DNA of 64,000 nucleotides from JAPOUP01 sp965203255 (lineage in GTDB: Bacteria; Pseudomonadota; Alphaproteobacteria; Rhodobacterales; Rhodobacteraceae), in contig OZ241882.1 in NCBI GenBank assembly GCA_965203255.1, positions 4,960,001 through 5,024,000 of the forward strand, given 5' to 3'. A program made the position numbers and the translations under genes. Below the pieces are notes generated by a model that had not been told where the DNA came from, searched no databases, and worked only from the letters and a program-made list of their open reading frames with translations. Positions 1 to 9,921 of the stretch are shown one piece after another; position 1 is the stretch's first letter, and each line of letters starts with the position of its first letter.

Positions 1-885
1 TTGGGTGGCGAAGGAATACTGCATGAAGCGCCAGCGCCATGCGTCGGACAGTCCTGCGAAGCCAGCCGTGAAGCCAAAGCTGCCGATCCCCATCATTTTG
101 TTGATCGTTGGCATCTCCTTCCGTCGGATGAGGTGGCGGACTTCGGCGGCTCCATGCTCCAAGGCTTCGGCGGCATTGTCGACGGCAGAGGCACCAACAC
201 CTACCACAGCCACCCGCTTGCCCTTCAGTGCCGGAAAGTCGATGTCGTCCGCGCTGTGTGCCCAGAACCTTTGGGGCAGCTTCTCGACGAAGTCGGGAAT
301 GTTCCTTTCGCCCGTGCCGTCCCGACCTGTCGCGAAGACCAGCTTTCGCGTCAGGATGGAGTCGCTTTCTGCCCCTGACAGATGCAGGCGCAGCAGATCG
401 CCTTCGGGCTCTACCAGATCGACCGAGACATCATTCTCGACGGGCACCTTCAGGGCCTTGCGGTACCAGCGGAGATAATCCATCCACATCGGGCGCGGAA
501 TCCTGCCAAGCGCACCCCAGGCCTCGGACCCGAATTGCGCACGGAACCAGGCTTGGAAGGTCAGGGTGCCCTGCCGATAGCACGGCCCGGTCAATTCCTT
601 TGGCGAGCGCAAGGTCTCCATCCGCGCATAGGTCAGCCATGGACCCTCGAAACCTTTCGGGCTGCGATCAAGCACGCGGGTGTTCAGCACTCCGCCCATC
701 CTGAGCGCGAACCATGAAAGCATCCCGCACATGCCCGCGCCGACGATCGTCACGTCGGTCACGCCCTCTTGGCGAGGCACCCAGTCCTTTCCGGGATAGC
801 AGAGAAACCGAAGGTCCTCTTCCAAACGCGCCTCGAGGGCGGGAAGTCCTCGGGCGTCAATCGGGGAAGGCTCGGTGTCTGACAT
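1..885 (-). CDS. FAD/NAD(P)-dependent flavin monooxygenase-like protein (partial, C-terminus outside window)
   Basis: Reading the minus strand from the ATG at 885 gives 295 codons without a stop, running off the window start, so the C-terminal part is missing. The protein has an N-terminal FAD-binding glycine motif (VTIVGAGMCG, about residues 43-52). A second dinucleotide-binding motif (VAVVGVGASAVDNA) lies about residues 220-233, after an AHSADDIDF stretch. Two Rossmann motifs with this spacing are typical of class B flavin monooxygenases and of the 'flavoprotein involved in K+ transport' family. The substrate cannot be read from the sequence. It lies directly downstream of the MFS gene (16 bp gap, same strand) and may share its transcript, which would suggest a modify-and-export or uptake-and-oxidise pair; that is inference. 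Confidence 0.75.
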   Translation of the reverse strand, partial: MSDTEPSPIDARGLPALEARLEEDLRFLCYPGKDWVPRQEGVTDVTIVGAGMCGMLSWFALRMGGVLNTRVLDRSPKGFEGPWLTYARMETLRSPKELTGPCYRQGTLTFQAWFRAQFGSEAWGALGRIPRPMWMDYLRWYRKALKVPVENDVSVDLVEPEGDLLRLHLSGAESDSILTRKLVFATGRDGTGERNIPDFVEKLPQRFWAHSADDIDFPALKGKRVAVVGVGASAVDNAAEALEHGAAEVRHLIRRKEMPTINKMMGIGSFGFTAGFAGLSDAWRWRFMQYSFATQ

Positions 886-901
886 GTCTTGTCCTGTTGA
901 C

Positions 902-2248
902 TTAATTCTGGAAGCCCGTTCTGGCGGACGACCCGCCCCATGTCTGGTGCAGGTCGTCGATGTGGTAATCGTGGCGATGCGCGCGCTCCGGGCCACTCAC
1001 TGGATTGTCGCGCAGATGCGGGTGATCCGATGGCAGGTCCCGGTGGCTGTGTGTACGTTGCAGCGGATCGTCGGCGGGCCAGACCCTGGCTGCCGCGAAA
1101 GTCGTCGCCGCTGCAAGCCCGCATAGAACGATCAACGCCGGTTCCAGCCCAATGACAACGCCCAGCCACCCCGCTAGCGGATAGGCCAGCAGCCAACCTG
1201 CATGGCTGAGGGAGAACTGCGCCGCAAACACCGCCGGGCGATCCTGATGGTTCGACGAGCGCGTGATCACCAGACCGCCTGGGGTCAGGACCAGCGAAGA
1301 AGCCAACCCGAAACCAGCCCAGAGCCCCAGAAAGCCGAAATATGTAAGGGAAAACAGGATTGCAGGTCCAAGCGCGGCAAAGCAGAGCGCACCCGACACC
1401 ATCGTCACACGTTCGCCGAAACGCCTGATCATGGTTGGAACAAGGACCGCGCCCGCGGCAGCGCCCATCCCGTAGAACGCCATCAGGATCGGATAGTGTC
1501 TTTCTGCATCCCCAAGGCGTAGCCCAGCGAAAACCACGGTGTTTACCAGCAGCCAGGCCATCGCCAGCGACAGTGCGAGGTTCAGAAGGAGGAGTCCACG
1601 TAGCCTGGGCGTGTGGCGGTATATTCTCAAACCATCTATTGTGCGTTGCAGGAACGGTCTCGTGCCGTCGCTGGCTGCTTTGGTGGGGAATCGGGTTGCA
1701 AGGAGTGCAAGGATTGAAGCAGCGAAAGTTAGCGCCGCGGCAAGAAACAGGTGCTCAGGCGCAATCACGCCCAGCAAGGCTGCAGCGAGCCCTGGGCTGA
1801 GAATCGCCTCAAGCGTGTAAGCGATCCGTGACCACGCAAGCGCACGGGTATAGGTCTCATCTTCAGGTAACACATCCGGAATGACCGACTGGTAGAGCGG
1901 CGTAAACGCTGCCGCAAGAGCGAAAAAAAGGAAGGCCAGCACAGCGAGTTGCATCGCGGTCACGGCGAAGGCCATCGGTACCAGAAGCACCATGCGTCCC
2001 AGATCCAGGCAGATCATCACCGGCTTGCGCGGTTTGCCGCGAAGCGATGCCTCGGCAATTGGGGCAAGAACCACATACGCCACCATCTTCAGCATCAGCA
2101 GGAGTCCTAGAATCTCGCCGGCCGAAGAGCCGCCAATCCGGTAAGCCGCAAGAGTCAACGCAACCGTCAACATCCCGACCGCCATCAGGGACGCGATCTG
2201 TGCGGCGAAAAGCGTCCGGAAGGTAGGGTTCGAGAGCGGGCTTGTCAT
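902..2248 (-). CDS. MFS transporter with histidine-rich C-terminal tail
   Basis: A 448-residue integral membrane protein of the major facilitator superfamily. Long hydrophobic segments run from TFRTLFAAQIASLMAVGML to about residue 390, consistent with 12 helices. I chose the internal ATG at 2248 (MTSPLSNPTF...) over an upstream one 135 bp away because the extra 45 residues are hydrophilic and precede the first helix. The last 50 residues are cytosolic and unusual: HSHRDLPSDHPH and HRHDYHIDDLHQ give about ten histidines plus several Asp, as in metal-binding tails of nickel/cobalt or zinc exporters. A role in metal or drug efflux is possible but unproven. The flavin monooxygenase-like gene follows 16 bp downstream. 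Confidence 0.8.
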   Translation of the reverse strand: MTSPLSNPTFRTLFAAQIASLMAVGMLTVALTLAAYRIGGSSAGEILGLLLMLKMVAYVVLAPIAEASLRGKPRKPVMICLDLGRMVLLVPMAFAVTAMQLAVLAFLFFALAAAFTPLYQSVIPDVLPEDETYTRALAWSRIAYTLEAILSPGLAAALLGVIAPEHLFLAAALTFAASILALLATRFPTKAASDGTRPFLQRTIDGLRIYRHTPRLRGLLLLNLALSLAMAWLLVNTVVFAGLRLGDAERHYPILMAFYGMGAAAGAVLVPTMIRRFGERVTMVSGALCFAALGPAILFSLTYFGFLGLWAGFGLASSLVLTPGGLVITRSSNHQDRPAVFAAQFSLSHAGWLLAYPLAGWLGVVIGLEPALIVLCGLAAATTFAAARVWPADDPLQRTHSHRDLPSDHPHLRDNPVSGPERAHRHDYHIDDLHQTWGGSSARTGFQN

Positions 2249-2887
2249 TTTGCCGGAATGCCCCAGTGGTTGTCTCTGGCTGTGAACCGGGCGTTGCAGG
2301 TGTGTTTCTTGTAGCTCTCCCGGCAATCTGGAGCAATCGCCGTTCAATTGTCTACCGCCTAAGAGTTTGACCTGGAATTCCACATCTAGCCCATTCGGCT
2401 GGCCATACGAGGGCGTTCTCGCAATATATGGAGCATAGACAGCAATTTTAGGTCAAGCTCTAAGGGAAATCGTCCGATTACTCATAACGCATCGATCAGG
2501 AAAACCTGAATCAAGCGTCGCAGGCGAAATGCTTCGGCAAGCTCTAGAAAAAAGAATGGGATGATCTGAAATCCCGCAGCGCGGTCCACAGGATTCAACT
2601 CCTGCTCTGCAAAAGCGGGACGGCCGGAACCGAATGTGGCATGTCGTCTGGCAAGGACTCGCTGTTCCGCCTGAAGAGGGTGTCGCACAATAGCCTTCTG
2701 CTTCGAGGGTTCCAGATATTGGCTTGGGCAAGCCGCGGTGCCCTGACGCTCTTCCATACAATCGGACCATCGCCCGAGATTCCCATGCCTCGCCAGCGGA
2801 ACCCGATTTCCATGTATGGCTGGAAGCTGAGTTCGGATGCCGGATGGTGCGGAGGTATGGAAGACCTTCTGCAGCAAAGACTGAGGA
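2249..2887. other. Intergenic stretch, no gene recognised
   Basis: Between the MFS start and the rhomboid stop there are about 640 bp with only short overlapping reading frames on both strands and none that I recognise as a protein family. It presumably contains the MFS promoter. On the minus strand a TTGACC box near 2452 is followed about 20 bp later by CATATAT, an unusually long spacer, but I could not find a convincing operator dyad. Confidence 0.4.
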
Positions 2888-3631
2888 TCAACGCCGTCGC
2901 ACCTTAGGAATACGGGATCTGGCCAAGCGGTATTGTGCGTCAGGGTGATCCGGGTGGCCCTGGGTTCTCTCCCAGAAAGACGTTGCGCCACGGCGAAGCC
3001 AAACAGGGACGACCAGGAGGAAGCCGAGCACGAAACCGCCGATATGGGCCCAATAGGCGACACCACCACCACTCGGGTCCATAGCTCCGCTGAAGGTAAG
3101 TTGAAGCAAAAACCAGATTCCAAGCCAGATCCATGCCGGGACTGAGAAAATTCGCAGGAAGATAACGAAGAACAGCACCACGTCGACACGCGCGCGCGGA
3201 TAAAGCAGCAGATAGCCTCCCATTACTCCCGCAACGGCACCGCTGGCCCCGACTGTGGGCACGACGGAAGAAGGGTCGGAAACCACATGCACAATTGCGG
3301 CGCCAATTCCGCAGATAAGATAGAACAGCAGATACCGAACGCGCCCGAGGTCGGACTCCAGATTGTCCCCGAATATCCATAGGAAGAGCATGTTGCCGGC
3401 AAGGTGCAGAATGCTGCCATGGAGAAACATCGATGTAAGAAGCGTATGTGGCGTGTAGCCGTATGAGATCAGTTCCGGAACAAGTGCCCATTGGAGGTAG
3501 AAGCGTGCCAACTCCTGATCGGAAAGCTGGAAATGGTAACTGACGAAGACCAGGACATTGATGGCGATCAGGCTGATTGTAAGGAAGGGTGTCGCTTCCG
3601 AGGGATTGTGGTCACGGATTGGAAGGAACAT
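2888..3631 (-). CDS. Rhomboid-family intramembrane serine protease
   Basis: A 247-residue polytopic membrane protein of the rhomboid (GlpG/S54) family, which cleaves transmembrane helices within the bilayer. The conserved elements are in order: the loop motif HGSILHLAGNMLFLW (His71, His76, Asn80), the catalytic serine motif VGASGAVAGVMGGY (Ser130) and the catalytic histidine in WAHIGGFVLGF (His196). The Ser-His dyad and oxyanion Asn are all present, so it should be active. The C-terminal 40 residues are basic and cytosolic. It lies 50 bp downstream of putA on the same strand; substrates are unknown. Confidence 0.9.
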   Translation of the reverse strand: MFLPIRDHNPSEATPFLTISLIAINVLVFVSYHFQLSDQELARFYLQWALVPELISYGYTPHTLLTSMFLHGSILHLAGNMLFLWIFGDNLESDLGRVRYLLFYLICGIGAAIVHVVSDPSSVVPTVGASGAVAGVMGGYLLLYPRARVDVVLFFVIFLRIFSVPAWIWLGIWFLLQLTFSGAMDPSGGGVAYWAHIGGFVLGFLLVVPVWLRRGATSFWERTQGHPDHPDAQYRLARSRIPKVRRR

Positions 3632-3681
3632 GGCGACACTCGATTCTGTGGTTCAGGATTGTGCAGGCCCGCAGGCCGAGA

Positions 3682-6600
3682 TCAATGTGAGGAAACTTCG
3701 GCAAGCAGTGCGACGTTTCCGCCCGAAGCTGTGGAGTCGACACAGACATGGCGTTCCAGAAGCACATCGGATCTGGTGATGGTACCGGTTACGAACCGCA
3801 GAATCGGACCAGGCCGGGAAGCCAAGGCCTTTGCATAGCCTCGGGCGATGTCTCTGTCGCCCCACCAGACCACTCCGGAAATCCCCGATATGCCCGCAAG
3901 CGTGTCATCATCAACCGCTTCGGGAACCGCCACCGCAACGCCACCCAGCCGTGTCACGTGGTCAAGTTGTTTCGCTACAGCTTCTTCGCCGGGCCCCAGA
4001 CACAGCAACGGATCCCGTGGAAAGAACGAGAGCCGGTTCGATTCACCCGTTGGCCCAGGCATGTCAAGAACGCTGTTGGCTTCCTTCGACTGCGGCGTGG
4101 CATCGATAAGAGCCTGCAGTCTGTTGGCGTCGATCGGGTTCCCTGGCTGTCCTTGGGTGCGTTCGTCCCCGGGATCGCTGAACCGCGAGAGATAGAATGG
4201 CCCGCCGGCTTTGGGGCCAGTTCCGGAAAGTCCTTCACCACCAAATGGTTGGCTCCCGACAACTGCGCCGATCTGGTTTCGGTTTACGTAGATGTTGCCC
4301 ACAGGCAGTCGCTCGACGATCTTCTGCACGCGCGAGTCGATACGGGTGTGCAGCCCGAACGTGAGTCCATAGCCGGAATTGGCGATATCTTCGAGTACGG
4401 TGTCGATCCGATCGGCATCAAATGTCGCTAGATGCAGTACCGGACCGAAGACTTCGCGCTCAACTTCGCGAATGCCGTTCACCTTGATTACCGTGGGCCC
4501 TACAAAACTCCCCGGTCGCGGCGGCTTCAGTTGCTTTAATATGGTTCCGCCAGCCTTGGCGACCTCCAGATGGTCCTCTATCTTGCCCTTTGCCTCGGCG
4601 TTGATGACCGGTCCCACATCAGTGGCGAATTCCCAAGGATCACCGACCACAAGAGTATCAATTGCACCGAACAGCATTTCGGTGACGTCATCTGCGATAA
4701 CGTCCTGAACGTAGAGGCAGCGGAGGGCTGAACAGCGCTGGCCCGCCGATTGGAACGCGCTTTGAATCACGTCTCGGACCGCCTGTTCGGGAAGGGCGGT
4801 TGAGTCAACGATCATAGCGTTGATGCCTCCTGTTTCGGCAATGAACGGGATACCGGGATCAAGACACTCGGCTATCCTGCGATTGATCATCCGAGCCGTA
4901 TGGAATGAGCCCGTGAAGGCCACTCCGGTGACGCGCCTGTCGCTGGTCAATGCCACTCCAACGCCAGGGCCGTCTCCAGGCAAGAACTGAAGCGCGTGTC
5001 GTGGTACTCCGGCTCGATGCAGGAGCGATACGGCAGCGTGGGCGATGAGCGGGGTCTGCTCCGCTGGTTTTGCGAGTACGCCATTGCCGGAGGCCAGCGC
5101 AGCGGCAATCTGGCCGGTAAAGATCGCAAGCGGAAAGTTCCATGGGCTGATGCAGGTGAACAGACCCTGCGCGGCCAGGCAGTCCTGCGCATCGGCAGCA
5201 TAGAAGCGCAGGAAGTCCACCGCTTCCCGCACTTCGCTGACAGCATCGCTCAATGTCTTTCCAGCTTCGCGGACGAGCAATGCGAACAGTCGAGCGGCAT
5301 CGGCTTCGTAGAAATCGGCGGCTAGGTTCAGAACGGCCATCCGGTTCGCGGCGGGAATATTCCATGGCCTTCCGGACTCAATGGCGCGCCGGACATCCGC
5401 AAGGGTCGTCTCGCGGACCTCACCTACCAGATCATTCGGTTTGGCGGGGTTGCGGATTTCCCGAACCGTGCCGAGTTCCGGTTCAAACTCCAGCATCGGA
5501 ATGGCGGTGAAGACAGAATCGGCGTAGTCTGATCGTCCTGCCTCGATTTCGTCCAACTGCGGGCGATGCTCGATGTCCCATCCTTTGGAGTTTCGACGTT
5601 CAGGCCCGAACAGATCTGGTCCGGATGGCAGGTTGGGTGGTTTGCCGATCGACTCAAATGGGTCAGTAGCCACGGTTTCCGGCGGAATATCCTCATTGGT
5701 GATCTGGTTGACAAATGAACTGTTGGTGCCGTTTTCCAGTAGCCTTCTCACGAGATAGGCGAGCAGGTCGCGGTTTTCGCCAACCGGCGCATAGATACGG
5801 CAGTGTCTTCCTCTCGCTTCCCGTACGAATTGGTGGAGACGTTCACCCATGCCGTGCAGCCTCTGGAATTCGAAGGCACCGTGCGGGCCGGCCAAATGCA
5901 GGATGGCGGCGACAGTATGGGCATTGTGGGTTGCAAACTGCGCAAAGAGTCGGTCCGACATGAGGATGAGTCTCTTGGCATTGGCGATATAGCTGATGTC
6001 AGTTCCAGATTTTTCGGTGAAGACCGGAAAACCGTCGACACCCTTGACTTGGGCCACCTTGATCTCGGTGTCCCAATAGGCGCCCTTGACGAGGCGCACC
6101 ATAAGGCGTCTATCCAGCGCTTCGGCAAGACCGTAGAGCCAGTCGAGAACAGGGCCCGCACGCTGGCCGTAGACCTGCACCGCGAACCCAAATCCGTCCC
6201 AGCCCGCAAGGCTCATGTCGCGCAGGGTGGCCTCGGCCACATCGAGCGACAGCGCCAGGCGGTCGGCTTCCTCGGCGTCTATGTTCAGCCCCATATTTGC
6301 CGACTTTGCCAATCTCGCCAGCCTCAGCAGGCGCGGAGGTAGGTCGCGAAGGATTCGGTCACGCTGGGATTCCTCAAAGCGGGGGTGGAGCGCCGAAAGC
6401 TTGACCGAAATCCCGGGATTGCATCGAATGTCGGCATTGCGGCAAGCGCTGGCGATGGCCTCGACCGCATTGATGTATGATTCGAAGTATCGTTGGGCGT
6501 CGGCATCCGTGCGGGCGGCTTCACCCAACATGTCATACGAGTGGAAGTATCCACGGGCTTCCATGATCCTGGCACGGCTCATGGCCTTTTCAATATTCTG

Positions 6601-7125
6601 ACCCAGAACGAACTGGTTGCCCATTTCATGCATGGCGCGGATGACTATCTTGCGTACCATTGGTTCGCCAAGCTGCTTTATTAGCCCGTGCAGCGCTCCA
6701 GCGATGCCTGGGTGACAGTCGTCGAGCATCCGGCCCGTCAGCATCAGAGCCCATGTCGACGCGTTCACCAGGGAAGATGAACTGTGACCGAGATGCTTGC
6801 CCCAATCGGAAGGTACGATCTTGTCTTCAATGAGCGCATCGATGGTCTTTGCGTCGGGTATCCGAAGCATCGCCTCGGCGAGACACATCAGCGCCACACC
6901 TTCGACGGTGGACAGCCCGTATTCCGCAAGGAATGCTTCCATCAGCGTCGGACGCGACTCATCGCGGGTATGGCGCACGAATTCGACCGCTCGGGCGTGG
7001 ATTGTGTCGCGCTCCTGCGGCGACAGGCCAGAGATCTCTACGAGTTCCGCGATCATCGCTGACTCGTCGGCGTACTTCATCCGGTCGATACGTCTTCGCA
7101 GATATCCGAGGTCAGATTCGGGCAT
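3682..7125 (-). CDS. putA: Bifunctional proline dehydrogenase / L-glutamate gamma-semialdehyde dehydrogenase
   Basis: Oxidises proline to glutamate in two steps (FAD-dependent PRODH, then NAD-dependent P5C dehydrogenase). The 1147 residues carry an N-terminal arm, the PRODH barrel (about 150-480, with PGISVKLSALHPRF, MVRLVKGAYWD, and the conserved YAPVGENRDLLAYLVRRLL segment at 446-463) and the aldehyde dehydrogenase domain (about 555-1000). Catalytic residues are Glu764 in AETGG and Cys798 in QSAGQRCSA. There is a C-terminal domain after about residue 1010. The ribbon-helix-helix DNA-binding domain of enterobacterial PutA is absent, as usual for the alphaproteobacterial form, so regulation must come from elsewhere; no Lrp/PutR-type regulator is adjacent. 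The 300 bp upstream, up to the tRNA, hold no gene. Confidence 0.97.
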   Translation of the reverse strand: MPESDLGYLRRRIDRMKYADESAMIAELVEISGLSPQERDTIHARAVEFVRHTRDESRPTLMEAFLAEYGLSTVEGVALMCLAEAMLRIPDAKTIDALIEDKIVPSDWGKHLGHSSSSLVNASTWALMLTGRMLDDCHPGIAGALHGLIKQLGEPMVRKIVIRAMHEMGNQFVLGQNIEKAMSRARIMEARGYFHSYDMLGEAARTDADAQRYFESYINAVEAIASACRNADIRCNPGISVKLSALHPRFEESQRDRILRDLPPRLLRLARLAKSANMGLNIDAEEADRLALSLDVAEATLRDMSLAGWDGFGFAVQVYGQRAGPVLDWLYGLAEALDRRLMVRLVKGAYWDTEIKVAQVKGVDGFPVFTEKSGTDISYIANAKRLILMSDRLFAQFATHNAHTVAAILHLAGPHGAFEFQRLHGMGERLHQFVREARGRHCRIYAPVGENRDLLAYLVRRLLENGTNSSFVNQITNEDIPPETVATDPFESIGKPPNLPSGPDLFGPERRNSKGWDIEHRPQLDEIEAGRSDYADSVFTAIPMLEFEPELGTVREIRNPAKPNDLVGEVRETTLADVRRAIESGRPWNIPAANRMAVLNLAADFYEADAARLFALLVREAGKTLSDAVSEVREAVDFLRFYAADAQDCLAAQGLFTCISPWNFPLAIFTGQIAAALASGNGVLAKPAEQTPLIAHAAVSLLHRAGVPRHALQFLPGDGPGVGVALTSDRRVTGVAFTGSFHTARMINRRIAECLDPGIPFIAETGGINAMIVDSTALPEQAVRDVIQSAFQSAGQRCSALRCLYVQDVIADDVTEMLFGAIDTLVVGDPWEFATDVGPVINAEAKGKIEDHLEVAKAGGTILKQLKPPRPGSFVGPTVIKVNGIREVEREVFGPVLHLATFDADRIDTVLEDIANSGYGLTFGLHTRIDSRVQKIVERLPVGNIYVNRNQIGAVVGSQPFGGEGLSGTGPKAGGPFYLSRFSDPGDERTQGQPGNPIDANRLQALIDATPQSKEANSVLDMPGPTGESNRLSFFPRDPLLCLGPGEEAVAKQLDHVTRLGGVAVAVPEAVDDDTLAGISGISGVVWWGDRDIARGYAKALASRPGPILRFVTGTITRSDVLLERHVCVDSTASGGNVALLAEVSSH

Positions 7126-7423
7126 TGTGCGCCTCCTTCGGTCTGCATGTTATCGCACTTTCCGGTCCTGGAGAGTCAATTCCTTGAGCGAAACGGCAGA
7201 GTTGTGCCTGTTGACCCAGCGTTGACTTGGTGGGCATGGTTCAAACGTAACAGGGGTTGGGGAAGACTTGATGGGGTGTCGAACAGTGGAAGCATCCGGA
7301 CGCCAATGTAGGGTGCTCCCGTCCTGCCACCTTGTTTGAGCGAGGGCAAATGGAACTCCATCGGTGATTTAGCTGTTTCCGTTGCCGTCGCCGGGGTCTA
7401 GTTAGGAGCGTGGTCCTTCACGA

Positions 7424-7510
7424 GCCCGCGTGGTGGAATTGGTAGACACAGGGGACTTAAAATCCCTGGGCAGGAATGCTGTGCCGGTTCGAGTCCGGCC
7501 GCGGGCACCA
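7424..7510 (+). tRNA. tRNA-Leu (anticodon UAA)
   Basis: An 87-nt cloverleaf. The acceptor stem GCCCGCG (7424-7430) pairs with CGCGGGC (7500-7506), followed by discriminator A and an encoded CCA at 7508-7510. The anticodon arm GGGGA-CTTAAAA-TCCCT puts TAA at 7458-7460. A long variable arm follows and the T-arm contains GGTTCGAGTCC, all as expected for a class II leucine tRNA. It sits at the edge of an IS/restriction island that begins about 70 bp downstream. Confidence 0.96.
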
Positions 7511-7581
7511 CAGGCGCAAGTCGGCGGGCTGATGGAATCCGGATCAGGCCGTATTGTCGCGACAGGCATATTTTTTGGAAG

Positions 7582-8812
7582 CCCCGTTCCACCCTGAAGT
7601 GCAACACCAGTGGCGGTGGTGACCGGTTTTCCGGCCGCATGATGTTGCGTATCGGTCAGGAAGCGGCGACAGTCCCTGTGACGCAACATGGGAGACTGCC
7701 ATGCCCGAGGGCCATCGCCACCTGACCCATGGGGAGAGATGCCAGATCGGCGCGCTGAAGGAAAGCGGGCTCTCCGACGGTGCGATCGCGGCCCGTCTGG
7801 GCCGTGACCGTTCGTCGGTCTGGCGGGAGCTGCGCCGGAACGCCGGCGGCGGCGGGGGGTACAGCCCCGGGGAGGCGCAGGGGAGGGCGGAGGCCCGCCG
7901 CAGCGCGGCGTCCAGTGTTCCCCGCAGGATGACGCCCGACCGGTGGGCGCGCGTCGAGGGGCTTCTGGCGGAGGGCTGGAGCCCGGAGCAGGTCGCGGGA
8001 CGGCTGCGTCTGGAGGGTGGCTGGACGGTGGGCCGCCAGTGGACATCCGGGCGTGTGAGGGCCGACAGGAAGGCGGGCGGCAGGCTGTTCCTGCTGCTGC
8101 GGCGCCGCGGGAAAAGGCCGAACTGGCGAGGCGGCAGGCGCTCGGGCCGTGGCCACATCCCGGGCCGGATGGACATCTCCGGGAGGCCGGATGAGGCGGG
8201 GAGGAAGGAGCGTGTGGGCGACCGGGAGGCGGACACGATCATCGGCAGGGGCCACGCCGGCGTCGCGGCGGAGCTCGGGGCCGCCTTCTTCCTCCCGACC
8301 CCCAACCACTCCTGGGAGAGGGGCCTGAACGGGCACACCAACGGGCTGGCGCCGCAGTACCTGCCGAAGGGGACGGACCTCCGCGCGGTCAGCGACGCGG
8401 AGGTGAGGGCGGTGCAGGACCGCGCGGACGCGCGACCGCGCCGGGCGCTGGGCTACAGGACGCCCGCCGAGGCGCTGCACAAGGCCCGCCCTCCCTGACG
8501 CCGCGCGACCGCCTCCCACCGGCGCGGGCCGGGGCGCCGGGAGGGGGTGGAATGGATTTCGCCGTCGCGTCCGTCCGGGCTCCGGTCGGGCTGCGCCCTC
8601 CCTGCGCCCGGACGGACGCGACCCGCCCCGGCGGAGGCGTTGCGCCGCCCGGAAAGCCCGGATAACCTGCATCCAGACGGGACCACAGCCGTTCCGGGGC
8701 CGGATCCGCGGCGCCCGGGGGCCGCAGACCACGCCTTCCGGCCATTCCCTCCGCTCGGGCTACGCCCCCGCTGCGGAAATGGCCGGCGTTGCACTTCGTA
8801 GTGGAAGTGGGG
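7582..8812 (+). mobile_element. IS30-family element, copy 1 (internally deleted)
   Basis: The left end CCCCGTTCCACCCTGAAGTG (from 7582) and the right end, which reads CCCC-ACTTCCACTACGAAGTG on the opposite strand, match the ends of the intact copy at 39.5-40.9 kb. It carries one transposase gene with a 57-codon internal deletion. The right end cuts the 3' end of the downstream hsdS pseudogene. No clear target duplication is visible. Confidence 0.85.
7701..8498 (+). pseudogene. IS30 transposase with catalytic-core deletion
   Basis: The 265-residue product aligns with the 321-residue transposase at 39.6 kb from the N-terminal helix-turn-helix (LTHGERCQIGALKESG) through the first catalytic Asp region (READTIIGRGH). 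It then jumps directly to the C-terminal AAFFLPTPNHSWERG. Exactly 57 codons are missing between the paired GHSG and GHAG motifs of the intact protein. Both motifs are encoded by nearly the same bases (gggccac-a/g-cgg), so recombination between short direct repeats explains the loss. The second catalytic Asp (TADNGKEF) is gone, so the protein cannot transpose. Confidence 0.85.
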
Positions 8813-9921
8813 CCGAGTGACGGCTTCGGTCTCGCGCTCGGTCGCGGCGAGGTCGTCTCGCGCTGTGTTCAGGACGTTGGCGGTGGCTTTCTGCTCGTCG
8901 AGGTCCGGCAAAGGCAGCTTCAGCGCGGCGAGGTCGTCCTAGTAGGTCCGCCGGCGCTGCCGGTGCCGCCGCTGTTGATGTAGTGGGCCCATCAGGACGT
9001 CTTGCGCAGGTGGTCAAGGTAATCGGGGTCTAGGCCGTCGGCGTTGCAGGCGAAGACAACGTAGTCGGGGCTGACCAGCACCTCTGCCTCGTGCTCGTTC
9101 ATCGCGATGGAGCCGACGTTGATGCCCATCGGATCGTAGGCGAAGGCCCGGGGCGGCACGCGCTTGTAGCGGCTGATGTCGCCGGCGATGGTCTGCTCAC
9201 GCATGGGCACGACGCCATCGGTCTTCGTGACGCCCATGGCGAAGTCCCGGCCGAGCCCCTCGGCCCCGTTCCGTTTGGTCAATTCATGGGTCACCGCGCC
9301 GAGGCGCGTCGGCGCCCAGTTGCGCCGCTGGGCGTTGAGGCGGAGCTCTCCGAACAGGAGTGTTGCGCGGAGGCCGGTGAGACGCTGTTCCTTCGTCGCT
9401 CGGAAGGCAGAGAGCTTTTCGAGCGCTTGATCCCAAGTGCGAAGTACCGCTGCTATCCGTCGCTGTTCGGGTTCTGGCGGGAAAGGGAACCGGAATGCCT
9501 TCAGATCTGCATTGGTGATCTGGTTTATCGTCGCGCCAAGAAAGCGATGAACCTGTCTTACGAACTGCTCAGTATTGAGCAGTTGGAAAACACAATCATT
9601 CACCGGGCTACGGAAGACGGCCATGAATGCTCCGAAGGCGCTCCCGTCAGCTTGAGCGTCAATCCGCGCAGCCTTGCCGATCAGGGCCCTGCTGCCGTTT
9701 CGGACACATATAAGAATATCGCCCTCGCGAACGATTGCTCCATTCGGCACCCTGCACGAGACAAAGACGTTGTCGTCATAGGCAAGTCTACCGCCCCGAA
9801 TATTTGAGGAACGAAGAACGAGTGTTCCTCCGGCCTCGACTACATCGTCGGGTGAATAGGTCAGGCCGATCTTGCACTCGCCTACGTCACGCAGACATTT
9901 TTCGCTCCACCCATCACGCAT
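8813..9921 (-). pseudogene. hsdS: Type I restriction-modification specificity subunit HsdS, broken
   Basis: From the ATG at 9921 the first 309 residues read as an HsdS: target-recognition domain 1, the central spacer helix (PPEPEQRRIAAVLRTWDQAL) and much of domain 2, ending at a TGA after HLRKTS. The expected continuation (WAHYINSGGTGSAG) follows in the same frame. A frameshift and an in-frame TAG come next, then the C-terminal conserved helix (LKLPLPDLDEQKATANVL) in another frame until IS30 copy 1 cuts it. So there are at least three lesions plus truncation. Its start overlaps the end of rhuM by 8 bp (ATGCGTGA). In a working system it would choose the DNA target for HsdM and HsdR. Confidence 0.9.

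Noticed and set aside
2401..2460. Possible MerR-type promoter ahead of the MFS gene (TTGACC, 19-20 bp spacer, CATATA)
   Set aside because: No dyad between the boxes and no MerR-type gene nearby, so the long spacer alone is not enough to report a site.
2482..3189. 235-codon minus-strand frame overlapping the rhomboid gene
   Set aside because: Lies in another frame of the rhomboid gene and intergenic DNA; composition and lack of motifs indicate chance.
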